A stretch of 64,000 nucleotides of DNA from Paraburkholderia azotifigens (lineage in GTDB: Bacteria > Pseudomonadota > Gammaproteobacteria > Burkholderiales > Burkholderiaceae), in the NCBI RefSeq assembly GCF_007995085.1, contig NZ_VOQS01000003.1, positions 2,170,001-2,234,000 on the forward strand, given 5' to 3'. The notes beneath the pieces are model-generated. The model did not search any database. It was not told the DNA's origin and saw only the letters and a program-made list of their open reading frames with translations. Numbering within the stretch: the first letter of the stretch is position 1; the number at the start of each line of letters is the position of its first letter. A program made the translations under genes and the position numbers. Shown here one piece after another: positions 29,059 to 37,013 of the stretch.

Positions 29059-29140
29059 GTGGTCTGTCTCCCTCGGTCAAAACGTGTCGTGAATGCGCCC
29101 GCGTGCGCGGAAGCGCGGCACGTTCATGGGCGTCTTCTCT

Positions 29141-30058
29141 TCAATTGCGCGGCGGCTTGCCCATGAAACGCAGCGCGAGGCGCGCGAGCTTCGGCACGAG
29201 CGTCGGACGTACGAGCCGTTTGTCGTAGCCGGCCATCCGTTGGTCGTTTTCCTGGAGACAGAGTTCGATCAGTTGACGCGTCGAGAGCGACTGGCCGATG
29301 TTCGAGCTGTTCGCGGCGAGGAAGTTCGAGTCGTGCGCGACGCCGTTCGCGTCGATGCCTTTCGCGATCGCGACGCGATCCCAGATCAGCTTGATCCAGA
29401 TCGCGCCGACGCGCAGCGAGTGCCACGGGCGGCGCCACCACGGCATCGTGCGGCGATACCACGCGACCCAGTTGATGAAAAAGAGGATGTGGCGTGCTTC
29501 CTCCTGAATGACGGGCTCGAACGTTTCGACGAGTTCTTCGGGGAAATAGCCCGACAGCTGCGCGGAGCGAAACAGGCCGAATGCGAAGAAGCTGTCGATG
29601 CACTCGCTGTAGCCCGTGAACATCCATGCCCATTCGGCGTCGCGGGGAGCGGGATATTCAGGTTCGGGCGCGAGTTCGATGCCGTATGCGGCGACGAGAC
29701 GCGACAGCACATGCTTGTGGCGCGCTTCTTCGGCCGCGTCCATTTCGATCGCTTCGCGCACCAGCGAATCCTGCACCTGCGCGGCGTAAGTGGCGACGCG
29801 GATCGACGCGCGGCCTTCCGTCTGCACGGCGATGTCCCAGATGGGCAGCGACGTGATGCGCTTGAGCGCATCGGGCGGCAGCTGCGGCCAGTCGATCACG
29901 GCGGGCTTGTATGGGTTGTGCGTTTCGAGCAGCATCCGGCAGAACATCTGCTTGTGCGCTTCGGAGCCGATCCGCATGCGCGCCTGGCCGTCGAAGGTCC
30001 AGTGGCGCAGCGCATGATCATGAGCGGCTTCTGCTTCTGTGATCAGGGTGTCTGACAT
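29141..30058 (-). CDS. Ferritin-like di-iron protein
   Basis: A 305-residue, mostly helical protein with two EEARH-type iron-ligand motifs: EMDAAEEARHKH (about 104-115) and EEARHILFFINW (about 186-197), with a further acidic residue upstream in the first helix pair. This is the pattern of ferritin-like/DUF455-type carboxylate-bridged di-iron enzymes, which act on oxygen-dependent reactions. It also contains the polar-lined segment YSECIDSFFAF. Reaction unknown. Same direction as the amidase, 82 bp upstream. Confidence 0.75.
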   Translation of the reverse strand: MSDTLITEAEAAHDHALRHWTFDGQARMRIGSEAHKQMFCRMLLETHNPYKPAVIDWPQLPPDALKRITSLPIWDIAVQTEGRASIRVATYAAQVQDSLVREAIEMDAAEEARHKHVLSRLVAAYGIELAPEPEYPAPRDAEWAWMFTGYSECIDSFFAFGLFRSAQLSGYFPEELVETFEPVIQEEARHILFFINWVAWYRRTMPWWRRPWHSLRVGAIWIKLIWDRVAIAKGIDANGVAHDSNFLAANSSNIGQSLSTRQLIELCLQENDQRMAGYDKRLVRPTLVPKLARLALRFMGKPPRN

Positions 30059-30197
30059 GTCAGGCGGAATCTTTGGCTAGTTATTCCGGCTATTCTGTCA
30101 TAACCCTTCATTTTGTGGCGTCGAGCGGGCGTGTGCCGTGCTCCTGCGCGCGTGTTACGCGCCGCGCGACGTCAAAAATTGCAATACTGCGCTGCGT

Positions 30198-30479
30198 TTA
30201 TTGATGGCTGTCGATCCATAGGCGCCCCCAACGGAACGCGTACGCGAGTGCGTGTTCCTCGTCGAAGAAGTAATCGAGCGCGTCGAATGAGTACGCATGG
30301 CCGCCGCTGGCGGGCGTGGTTTTTTCGATGGTGAGATTCGCCGCGAAGAGACCGTTTGGCAGGCGCTGTGCGGCAGGCGCGACTTCGTAGCCTTTGTAGC
30401 GGATGTGCCGGTTGCCCCGCAAGGCCTTCTCCGGCTTCGGATGTTCGGAGCTTGTCCGAAAGTTGTTTGGATTCTTCAT
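30198..30479 (-). CDS. Short conserved hypothetical protein (DUF6566-like?)
   Basis: A 93-residue protein with RYKGYEVAPAAQRLPNGLFAANLTIEK and ALAYAFRWGRLWIDSHQ, a pattern I associate with small proteins common in Burkholderiaceae (perhaps DUF6566). No catalytic motif, signal peptide or membrane segment. It is the only credible reading frame here: a pre-start AGGGAGCAGTGCA supplies a ribosome binding site. Function unknown. Confidence 0.65.
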   Translation of the reverse strand: MKNPNNFRTSSEHPKPEKALRGNRHIRYKGYEVAPAAQRLPNGLFAANLTIEKTTPASGGHAYSFDALDYFFDEEHALAYAFRWGRLWIDSHQ

Positions 30480-30815
30480 TGCACTGCTCCCTGCTGCTGA
30501 TCGTCCCGCAAAGCGTAAGCGACCCCGTTCGACGACTGAACCAACGATTCGTCGGAAGCAAATCAGGCCGGGGAAGCTTTACGTTTTCTCGAGGGATCTG
30601 CTTGGGGAACCGCTGGGTACGGCTCGATTTTGAGGCGTGCGCGTTCGATTGCGCGTGCGGTTTCGTACAGTGCGCGGAAGGTTTCAGCCTTGCCCGCTAA
30701 GGTATGCGAACGAGATTCGCCCAAACGCCAAAACGCCCTGCGCCGCGTGAAAGCGGCGGTTGGCGTTCGTTAAAGTGAAAGCGGCAGTGGTAGCAGCAGT
30801 GACGGCAGCGGCAGA
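30480..30815. other. Intergenic region with a nested inverted repeat
   Basis: No gene seen. Near its end, AACGCCAA (30725-30732) pairs with TTGGCGTT (30761-30768), with inner CGCCGC (30742-30747) pairing GCGGCG (30754-30759). This nested hairpin may end the NADPH-dependent FMN reductase transcript on the minus strand, though it is not followed by a T-run. The rest is unremarkable. Confidence 0.4.
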
Positions 30816-31487
30816 TCAATTCGCCAGCGCCAGAACCCGCGAACCGTGCGCATCGTCGGCATCATCCGATGACGCAGCGTGCGCCGCGACACTGCCCGCA
30901 TGATGCGAGCGAAATGCGAGCGCGAATTGCGCAGCCTGCTGGCCGACCGTCGACAGCTGATCGACCACTTTCGGATCGGAGCAGGTGTCGGCCGTTTCGA
31001 AGCGCGTTTCAAGCGTGTTGATGCCCGCGCCGAACGGCGTCGGCCAGCCCCGCAACGCATGCACGATCGAACGCAGCGACGTCAGCACGGAGCCCGCCGC
31101 CTGCCATCCGTACGCCGTGACGATGCAGCCGACCGCGCGGCCGTCCAGATAGGGACGCTCGTCGGCGCGCAGTTCTTCCAGCGTATCGAGGGCGTTCTTC
31201 ACGAGGCCCGATACGCCGCCGTGATAGCCGGGTGTCGCGATGATCAGCGCATCGGCGCGACGCACGGCCTCGATCAGTTCGAGCTGCTCGGCGGTACGCT
31301 GCGCGCTCTCGGGTGCATAGTGCGGCAGGGCATGCAGAAATGCGCCCCCAAACAGACGCGTGCGCGCGCCGGCCTGTTCGGCGCCGCGCAGCGCGAAGCC
31401 GAGCGCGCGTTCAGTAGACGATGCAGCGCGCGTGGTGCCGCCGATGCCGATCACGAGCGGGCGGCGGTTCTGGTCGAAACGGGTCAA
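30816..31487 (-). CDS. NADPH-dependent FMN reductase family protein
   Basis: A 223-residue flavodoxin-like protein: VIGIGGTTRAASSTERALGFAL for the phosphate-binding loop (about 14-35), ADALIIATPGYHGGVSGLVKNALD for the FMN isoalloxazine-side loop. It would use NAD(P)H to reduce FMN or act as a quinone/azo reductase. TTG at 31487 is chosen because AAGGAG is exactly seven bases away; no ATG has a comparable site, and the frame is open further upstream to 31583 without one. The C-terminal tail is low-complexity. Isolated gene. Confidence 0.75.
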   Translation of the reverse strand: MTRFDQNRRPLVIGIGGTTRAASSTERALGFALRGAEQAGARTRLFGGAFLHALPHYAPESAQRTAEQLELIEAVRRADALIIATPGYHGGVSGLVKNALDTLEELRADERPYLDGRAVGCIVTAYGWQAAGSVLTSLRSIVHALRGWPTPFGAGINTLETRFETADTCSDPKVVDQLSTVGQQAAQFALAFRSHHAGSVAAHAASSDDADDAHGSRVLALAN

Positions 31488-31699
31488 CTTCAAGCTCCTT
31501 GCTGCAGTGGCGGCCGGCCGGATGCATGTTCGAACCATGCGGCATGTTTCCCATGCGAACGGGCGATGGGCCTGAACCGCCATGTTAGTGACCGATGGTA
31601 GCAGCGGGAAACGACTTTTTGTTCTAACGATATAACCGCGTCAGGGTTATCGGCTGCATGCGCCGGCCTGGATTGCTTGTGCAAAAGGCTTGGTTGGAA

Positions 31700-31795
31700 C
31701 GCATGCTGGACGGTGCCAGAATGGGACCGTCTCCTCCATGAGAACTCCTTGACATGGGATTAGCCCCGGTTTCGCAAGAATCCGGGGCTTTTTTT
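31700..31795 (+). ncRNA. Candidate small RNA ending in a strong terminator
   Basis: Three stem-loops in a row on the plus strand: GACGGT (31709-31714)/ACCGTC (31726-31731); CCATG (31736-31740)/CATGG (31753-31757); and AGCCCCGG (31762-31769)/CCGGGGCT (31782-31789), followed by seven T. No plus-strand gene lies upstream to be terminated here, and the TIR gene reads the other way. A possible -10, TATAAC, is at 31631-31636. The 5' end is not defined. Family not recognised. Confidence 0.5.
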
Positions 31796-31835
31796 GCCTG
31801 CGCGGAACGGGAGAGGGCGCGGCCCGATGCGCGGG

Positions 31836-32909
31836 CTACTGCGGCGGCAGGGGCACGATCCGCCGTGCGCCGAGGGTGTTGTCGTTGGCTGTCATGTCCC
31901 GCGATTCGGGCGTCACGCATACGACGTCGCCATCGAACGCATTACGCCAGACGAAACCCGTCTTGCAGGTGTCGGGACCATATGCGCCGCCATTGGGCGA
32001 GCGGTTTTCGCTTGCTGCCCTGTTTTCGGCAAGGATGCGGTTTTGCGTTTCCGGTGTCACGCACACCTTGTCGCCGGGTTCCGCCTGGCGCCAGATGAAG
32101 GGCTTCACACACGCGCCGCGCGCATGCGCCGCCCGCTGCAATTCCTTCCTCGACACCATCTGGTCCGGCGGGTTATGCGGCTGCGAAGCCGCCGTCTGCA
32201 CGGGCTGGGAGGCAGGCTGCGTATCCGCCTTCGCGTCGTGGCCGGGGCCCGACAGCTTCAGTAGGACAGCGCCCATCAGCGCGACGGCGGCAACGGCGCC
32301 GCCGATCGTCCAGATGCGCTTGCTGCCACTGCCCGTGTTGGTGCGAGTATCACGACGGCCATCACTTGCGCTACTGCGGCTACTTCCGCCCGTATCTGAC
32401 GCTTGCGCGGTGCGCGACGTATCCGTCGCCACGTTGTCTGCGTTGTCGTTGTCCGCATGCTCGCGCAATGCGTTGATCAGCAATTGCAGATCGCTGTCCC
32501 AGCGCGCGTGCGTCAGTTCGACGGAATTGCGGTAGGCGAGATCCTTGATGTCGGCGGGCAGGTCGGCTTCCTGCGGCATCGTCGCGCCTTGCACCAGAAC
32601 GGGTATCACCGTCACGCCGCGCTTGAGCGCCGACGCCGTTTCGATCCGCACGAAGTCGGTCGGGTTGTCGAGACGCCGCTTGCCGTCGCGATCCGTCACG
32701 GTGAGCCAGGTCCGGCCGATCAGCGAGAGCAGCACCGCGCACTTGTCGATGTTCGTTTCGATGGCACGCCGGAAATCGGCGCCCGGTTCGATCGTCGCGA
32801 CATCCATGAAGACCGTGTGTTCGCCGAATACTTCGCGCAGCGATTCGAACAGGCGTCCCGCCTGGCCTTCCGAGTCTTCGCGCCGGTAGCTGATGAAAAT
32901 GGGCCGCAT
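31836..32909 (-). CDS. Membrane-anchored TIR-domain protein with extracytoplasmic Cys repeats
   Basis: A 357-residue protein. N-terminal TIR domain (residues 2 to about 150): RPIFISYRREDS, VFMDVATIEPGADF and the helix carrying the putative NADase glutamate Glu90 (DFVRIETA). Then a Ser/Asp/Thr-rich linker (about 155-197), a single membrane helix (IWTIGGAVAAVALMGAVLLKL, about 199-219) with basic residues on the TIR side, and two C-terminal repeats, CVKPFIWRQAEPGDKVCVTP (267-286) and CKTGFVWRNAFDGDVVCVTP (315-334), each with two Cys 16 residues apart. So TIR inside, paired-Cys sensor outside. ATG 32909 is fixed by GGGAGGAATCG. Divergent from the lysozyme gene. NAD+ cleavage is inferred from the family. 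Confidence 0.85.
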   Translation of the reverse strand: MRPIFISYRREDSEGQAGRLFESLREVFGEHTVFMDVATIEPGADFRRAIETNIDKCAVLLSLIGRTWLTVTDRDGKRRLDNPTDFVRIETASALKRGVTVIPVLVQGATMPQEADLPADIKDLAYRNSVELTHARWDSDLQLLINALREHADNDNADNVATDTSRTAQASDTGGSSRSSASDGRRDTRTNTGSGSKRIWTIGGAVAAVALMGAVLLKLSGPGHDAKADTQPASQPVQTAASQPHNPPDQMVSRKELQRAAHARGACVKPFIWRQAEPGDKVCVTPETQNRILAENRAASENRSPNGGAYGPDTCKTGFVWRNAFDGDVVCVTPESRDMTANDNTLGARRIVPLPPQ

Positions 32910-33140
32910 CGAACGATTCCTCCCCTCAACGGGTTGAACGGCGAGCCGATCCTTCAATTCAAACGCTTTCATTAAAGCAGAGCGAGGCGCGTCCTGTTAG
33001 CGTCGTGCGGCGCATCCCGACGCCGATGTGATGGAAGACGCCCAACACGTTTCCCGCGCAACCGTCCTCGACAGTCCCACACCCCAGCACCGACGCGAAC
33101 AGGCTTCTGTTCGGCAGCGCTCAGAACGCACAATCTGGCC

Positions 33141-33168
33141 TTGGCAATGCAGTGTGCTTTGCTATGCT
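33141..33168 (+). promoter_or_regulatory. Sigma-70 promoter candidate for the lysozyme/CHAT operon
   Basis: TTGGCA (33141-33146), 16 bp, TATGCT (33163-33168), about 90 bp before the lysozyme ATG. It lies in the 350-bp divergent space between the TIR and lysozyme genes. Good match to consensus; untested. Confidence 0.45.
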
Positions 33169-33259
33169 CGTTGAAGCCTGGACGAACCGGCCGATCTGTC
33201 AGGCACACATCCGCTGGCGCACACGCGCCTCACTGTTCGTGCTTGTCCGGAGTTCCCCC

Positions 33260-34012
33260 ATGAGTGCATTCGACACCTTGCTCGCGCAGACCATCCAGTC
33301 CGCCGAACTGCTTTCCGACACGGGTTCAAACGAAGAACGCAAGGAATACGACGAGACCAATCCCACTTTGCTGCCAACGCGCCGCGCGGCGTTGCCTGCC
33401 ATTTCCGACAAGGCCGTCGAGCTGATCGTCACGTTCGAGGTCACGAGCGAGGCCGCGTACAACCGGCTCTATACGCATCCCGTGTGGCCGGAAGGACAGT
33501 CCGGCTGCACGGTCGGGATCGGCTACGACCTCGGCTATGTCGACGCGCAGCACATGTCGGCCGACTGGGGCGCCGCGCAGCTCGCCCCCGCCGACATCGC
33601 GACGCTCGGCGGCGTGTGCGGTCTCAAGGGTACCGCCGCGCAACAGGCGCTGCCGCGCGTGAAGTCGGTGAGCGTGCCGTTCGCCGCGGCGAACACCGTC
33701 TTCAGACAGGTCACGTTGCAACGCACGATCGCGCAAACCATCGCGAAGCTGCCGAACGCCGCCACGCTCAAGCCCGATTGCCTGGGGGCGCTGGTGTCGC
33801 TCGTCTATAACCGCGGGCCGTCGTTCGGCGCGAGCGGCGACCGCTACACCGAAATGCGCGCGATCGCCGCCGATGTCGCCAGCGGCAACCTCACGGACAT
33901 TTCCACTCAGCTGCGTTCGATGAAACGGCTCTGGGCGAACCAGCCGAACATGCAGGGTCTCGTGCGACGCCGCGAACTCGAAGCGCTGTTGTTCGAAGAG
34001 GGGCTCGGCTGA
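33260..34012 (+). CDS. Pesticin-like (T4-type, GH24-like) lysozyme
   Basis: A 250-residue muramidase-like protein. After about 45 non-conserved residues comes the pesticin/T4-lysozyme core: probable catalytic Glu60 in VTFEVTSEAAYNRLY, PVWPEG (74-79), SGCTVGIGYDLGY (about 81-93) and LGALVSLVYNRG. It would cut peptidoglycan. No signal peptide, so release needs a pore, lysis or a secretion system. No phage genes are near. The ATG at 33260 has only a weak site. It is followed after 82 bp by the CHAT protease gene and is divergent from the TIR gene. Confidence 0.82.
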   Translation: MSAFDTLLAQTIQSAELLSDTGSNEERKEYDETNPTLLPTRRAALPAISDKAVELIVTFEVTSEAAYNRLYTHPVWPEGQSGCTVGIGYDLGYVDAQHMSADWGAAQLAPADIATLGGVCGLKGTAAQQALPRVKSVSVPFAAANTVFRQVTLQRTIAQTIAKLPNAATLKPDCLGALVSLVYNRGPSFGASGDRYTEMRAIAADVASGNLTDISTQLRSMKRLWANQPNMQGLVRRRELEALLFEEGLG

Positions 34013-34024
34013 TTCGTTCTTCAT

Positions 34025-34049
34025 GGTGGGCCCTTCGCCTGGGCCCACC
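34025..34049. promoter_or_regulatory. Strong hairpin between the lysozyme and CHAT genes
   Basis: GGTGGGCCC (34025-34033), loop of seven, GGGCCCACC (34041-34049): perfect 9-bp arms. Not followed by a T-run. It lies 12 bp after the lysozyme stop and 45 bp before the preferred CHAT start. It may partly end transcription or shield the mRNA 3' end, making CHAT expression lower than lysozyme expression. Confidence 0.5.
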
Positions 34050-34094
34050 TTCGACGTGTCGGATCGGGCGCCGCACCGCCCGACGGAGTGCAGC

Positions 34095-36959
34095 GTGCAA
34101 AACATCGAACCGTCCGTGCCGTCACACGTGCTCGCGGAACTCCCGCAGCCGCAAGACGCATCCGCTGCCGACGCAGGCAAGCGCCTGAAGATCAGCATCG
34201 TCAACGGCAATCTGCAATTCGTGCAGGAAGCGCTGCTGCTTGGCCACTATCGCGATGCGTCGTTGACGGGCGTGGAGCGTGTCGTCGACGGTCTGATGGG
34301 CGGTGCGCTCAGCACGTCGATCCGGCTCGGGCGCTATCCGCAACATATCGGCACGCAGCAGGTGTTCGTCAACGCGGGCTTCCGTTCGCCGCATCCGTTC
34401 CGGCTGCCGCGTCCCGCCGGGCTGATCGTCGTCGGACTCGGCAGCGAAGGGCAACTGCGCGCTGCCGATCTCGTCACGACCGTGCGGCTCGGCGTGATCG
34501 CGTGGTCGCAACGGCTCGCAGAAAACGCACCCGACCGCGCCGCGCCATTCGTGCTCGCGGCGACGCTGACCGGCAGCGGTGGTTTGGGCATCGCGGCGGG
34601 ACAGGCGGCGCGGCTCGTTGCCGAGGGCGTGCGCGACGCCAACCTGCGTCTGCGGCTGACCGACTGGCCGTGCGTCGGCCACTTGCGCCTGATCGAGCTG
34701 TACATGGACCGCTCGACGGAAGCGTGGCGTTCGCTGAAGCTGCTCGAACAGGCGAGTCCCGACTGCTACGCGATCGATGACGCCGTGAGCGATGGCACGG
34801 GCGGCCTGAAGCGTCCGCTCGACAGCAGCTATCGCGGCGCGGACTACGACCTGATCAGCGCCATTACGCAAAATGACGCGTCGGGCGAAACGAACATCGT
34901 CTATACGCTCGACACGCGCCGCGCGCGCACCGAAGTCCGCGCGACGGCCACGCAAGGGCGTCTGCTCACGCAGCTGGTGAAGGCGGCATCGAACGCGGAC
35001 AACGACGACGCGAACCTCGGCCTCGTGCTCTATCAGCTGCTCGTGCCGCGCGAAATGCAGCCGTTCCTCGCGGGCGGCTCGGAGATGCAGATCGAAGTCG
35101 ACAGCGGCACGGCGGGCATCCCGTGGGAAATGCTCGACAGCGCCGCGAATGCGCCGCAGCGCAACGCCAACTCGCCGCGTCCGTGGGCGATCCGCGCGAA
35201 GCTGTTGCGCAAGCTGCGGACGGGCGATTTCCGTCATCGCGTCGACGACGCAAACCGCGAAGCGCAGATTCTCGTGATCGGCGAGCCGTATGTCGGCGAT
35301 CCGCGCTATCCCGCGCTGCCGGGCGCGCGGCAGGAGGCCGACGCCGTGGCGCAGATGCTGGGCGGGCGCCTCGGCCTCGCGAGCGTCACCGCGCTCGTCG
35401 CGCACGCGGACGGCGAGCGCGGTCCCGACGCGCGCAGGATCGTCAGTACGCTGCTCGAGCGCGACTGGCGCGTGCTGCACATCTCGGGGCACGGCGAGCC
35501 GCCCGCCGACGAAGCGAATCCCGTCGGCGCCGGCGACGACCGTTTGCGCGGCGTGGTGCTGTCGGACGGCATCTTTCTCGGGCCGCGCGAGATCGGCATG
35601 TTGCAACGCACGCCGCAACTCGTGTTCGTGAACTGTTGCTATCTGGCGGCGCGCAGCGGCGATCAACTGCTGGCCGCGGGCACGCCCGCATACGACCGGC
35701 CGCGTTATGCCGCGAACGTCGCGGAGTCGCTGATCCGCATCGGCGTGAAGTGCGTGATCGCGGCGGGCTGGGCCGTCGACGACGAGCCCGCACAGAAGTT
35801 CGCGACCACCTTTTATGAGCGGCTTCTCGGCGGCGAGCGTTTTCTCGATGCCGTGGCCGCCGCGCGCGACGCGGCGTGGCTGTGCGGCGGCAACACCTGG
35901 GCTGCGTATCAGTGCTACGGCGACGCGAACTGGACGCTCGACGTGGCGGAGAGCAGCGTGAGCGTGCGCGAACCTTCGCACGACGAGCGCTATGCGGGCA
36001 TCGCGTCGGCGGTATCGCTGGTGCTCGCGCTCGAAGAACTCGAGACGGGCGCGCGCTTCGAAGCGCCGGGCTCGACGGGACGCCTGCAATACCTCGACAC
36101 GCGCTTCGGCAAGCGTTGGGGATCGCAGGGCAACGTCGCCGAAGCGTTTGGCCGCGCGTGGGCCGCCGCGAAGAACGACGACCAGGCTGTCGCGTGGTAC
36201 GCACAGGCAGTGAGCGTCGGCGATGGCCGCGCGACCTTCAATGCGACCGACCAGCTCGCGAACCTGCAGTGCCGGCTGGCGTGGACCGCGTTGAAGGCGA
36301 AGGCGGCGCAGCCGGGCGGCGCGTCGGCGGACGATATCGGCGCAGCGCGCAGCCGGATCGGCGCCAGTCTGCGGTTGCTGGAATCGCTGCTCGCCGTGCA
36401 GCGGACGGTCGAGCGCGTGAGCATCTGCGCGTCGGCGTACAAGCGCATCGCGCTGACCGGGCGCGTGGCGGGCGACGCGGCGGCCGAGTCCGCGGCGATC
36501 GGCACGATGCGCGACCTGTACCGCGAAGCAGAGCAGCTAGGCGACGCGCGCGGCGACGCGTCGACGTTCTATCCGCTGATGAACCGGCTCGCGGCTGAAT
36601 TGATGTGCGGCATGGGCGCGGACGGCGCGAGCGGTTTCGATGCGGATTCCGTCGGCAGGTTGAGACGCATGCTCGAACAGCAGGCGCACGACGAGCCGAA
36701 CTTCTGGAACATCTCGGCGGGCACGGAATTGCGCCTTTACGAAAGTCTCGCCGCGCAGCGGCTCGACAGCGATCTTGCCGCGATCCGCGCGGATTTCGCC
36801 GATCTGCACACGCGCGTGCCGTCGCCGGGCTACTGGAGTTCGGTGCTCGACCAGTGCGATTTCGTGCTGAACCGCTACGTGAACCAGGCCGCCGCGAGTG
36901 ACGCCGAGAAGGCGGCCGCTGCGCAGTTGCTGGCGCTGCTCGGGAAGTGGGTGGACTGA
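34095..36959 (+). CDS. CHAT-domain (caspase-like) protease with helical C-terminal region
   Basis: A 954-residue protein. Residues 1 to about 300: an alpha/beta region I cannot name (weakly like a macro or leucine-aminopeptidase N-terminal domain). About 395-640: CHAT protease, with AQILVIGEPYVGDPRYPALPGARQEADAV, catalytic His466 in LHISGHGE, and Cys515 in LVFVNCCYLA (the VLSAC-type motif), then GVKCVIAAGWAVDDEPA. About 650-954: helical, TPR-like segments (tetratricopeptide fold not certain). CHAT proteases are cousins of caspases and cut partner proteins in defence systems. GTG 34095 is chosen because GGAG lies six bases upstream; the first in-frame ATG (34023) falls in a hairpin. Confidence 0.85.
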   Translation: MQNIEPSVPSHVLAELPQPQDASAADAGKRLKISIVNGNLQFVQEALLLGHYRDASLTGVERVVDGLMGGALSTSIRLGRYPQHIGTQQVFVNAGFRSPHPFRLPRPAGLIVVGLGSEGQLRAADLVTTVRLGVIAWSQRLAENAPDRAAPFVLAATLTGSGGLGIAAGQAARLVAEGVRDANLRLRLTDWPCVGHLRLIELYMDRSTEAWRSLKLLEQASPDCYAIDDAVSDGTGGLKRPLDSSYRGADYDLISAITQNDASGETNIVYTLDTRRARTEVRATATQGRLLTQLVKAASNADNDDANLGLVLYQLLVPREMQPFLAGGSEMQIEVDSGTAGIPWEMLDSAANAPQRNANSPRPWAIRAKLLRKLRTGDFRHRVDDANREAQILVIGEPYVGDPRYPALPGARQEADAVAQMLGGRLGLASVTALVAHADGERGPDARRIVSTLLERDWRVLHISGHGEPPADEANPVGAGDDRLRGVVLSDGIFLGPREIGMLQRTPQLVFVNCCYLAARSGDQLLAAGTPAYDRPRYAANVAESLIRIGVKCVIAAGWAVDDEPAQKFATTFYERLLGGERFLDAVAAARDAAWLCGGNTWAAYQCYGDANWTLDVAESSVSVREPSHDERYAGIASAVSLVLALEELETGARFEAPGSTGRLQYLDTRFGKRWGSQGNVAEAFGRAWAAAKNDDQAVAWYAQAVSVGDGRATFNATDQLANLQCRLAWTALKAKAAQPGGASADDIGAARSRIGASLRLLESLLAVQRTVERVSICASAYKRIALTGRVAGDAAAESAAIGTMRDLYREAEQLGDARGDASTFYPLMNRLAAELMCGMGADGASGFDADSVGRLRRMLEQQAHDEPNFWNISAGTELRLYESLAAQRLDSDLAAIRADFADLHTRVPSPGYWSSVLDQCDFVLNRYVNQAAASDAEKAAAAQLLALLGKWVD

Positions 36960-37013
36960 GCCCGACGGAACGGATGGAGCGCCCGGCCGCGCACGCGCAG
37001 CCGGGCAGGCGCT

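Noticed and set aside
31700..31760. tRNA or known riboswitch upstream of the 31762 terminator
   Set aside because: No cloverleaf or known riboswitch core could be drawn; only simple hairpins are visible, so it is reported as an unnamed small-RNA candidate.
33152..33259. Longer lysozyme start upstream of 33260
   Set aside because: The extension covers the promoter-like TTGGCA/TATGCT and has no conserved residues.
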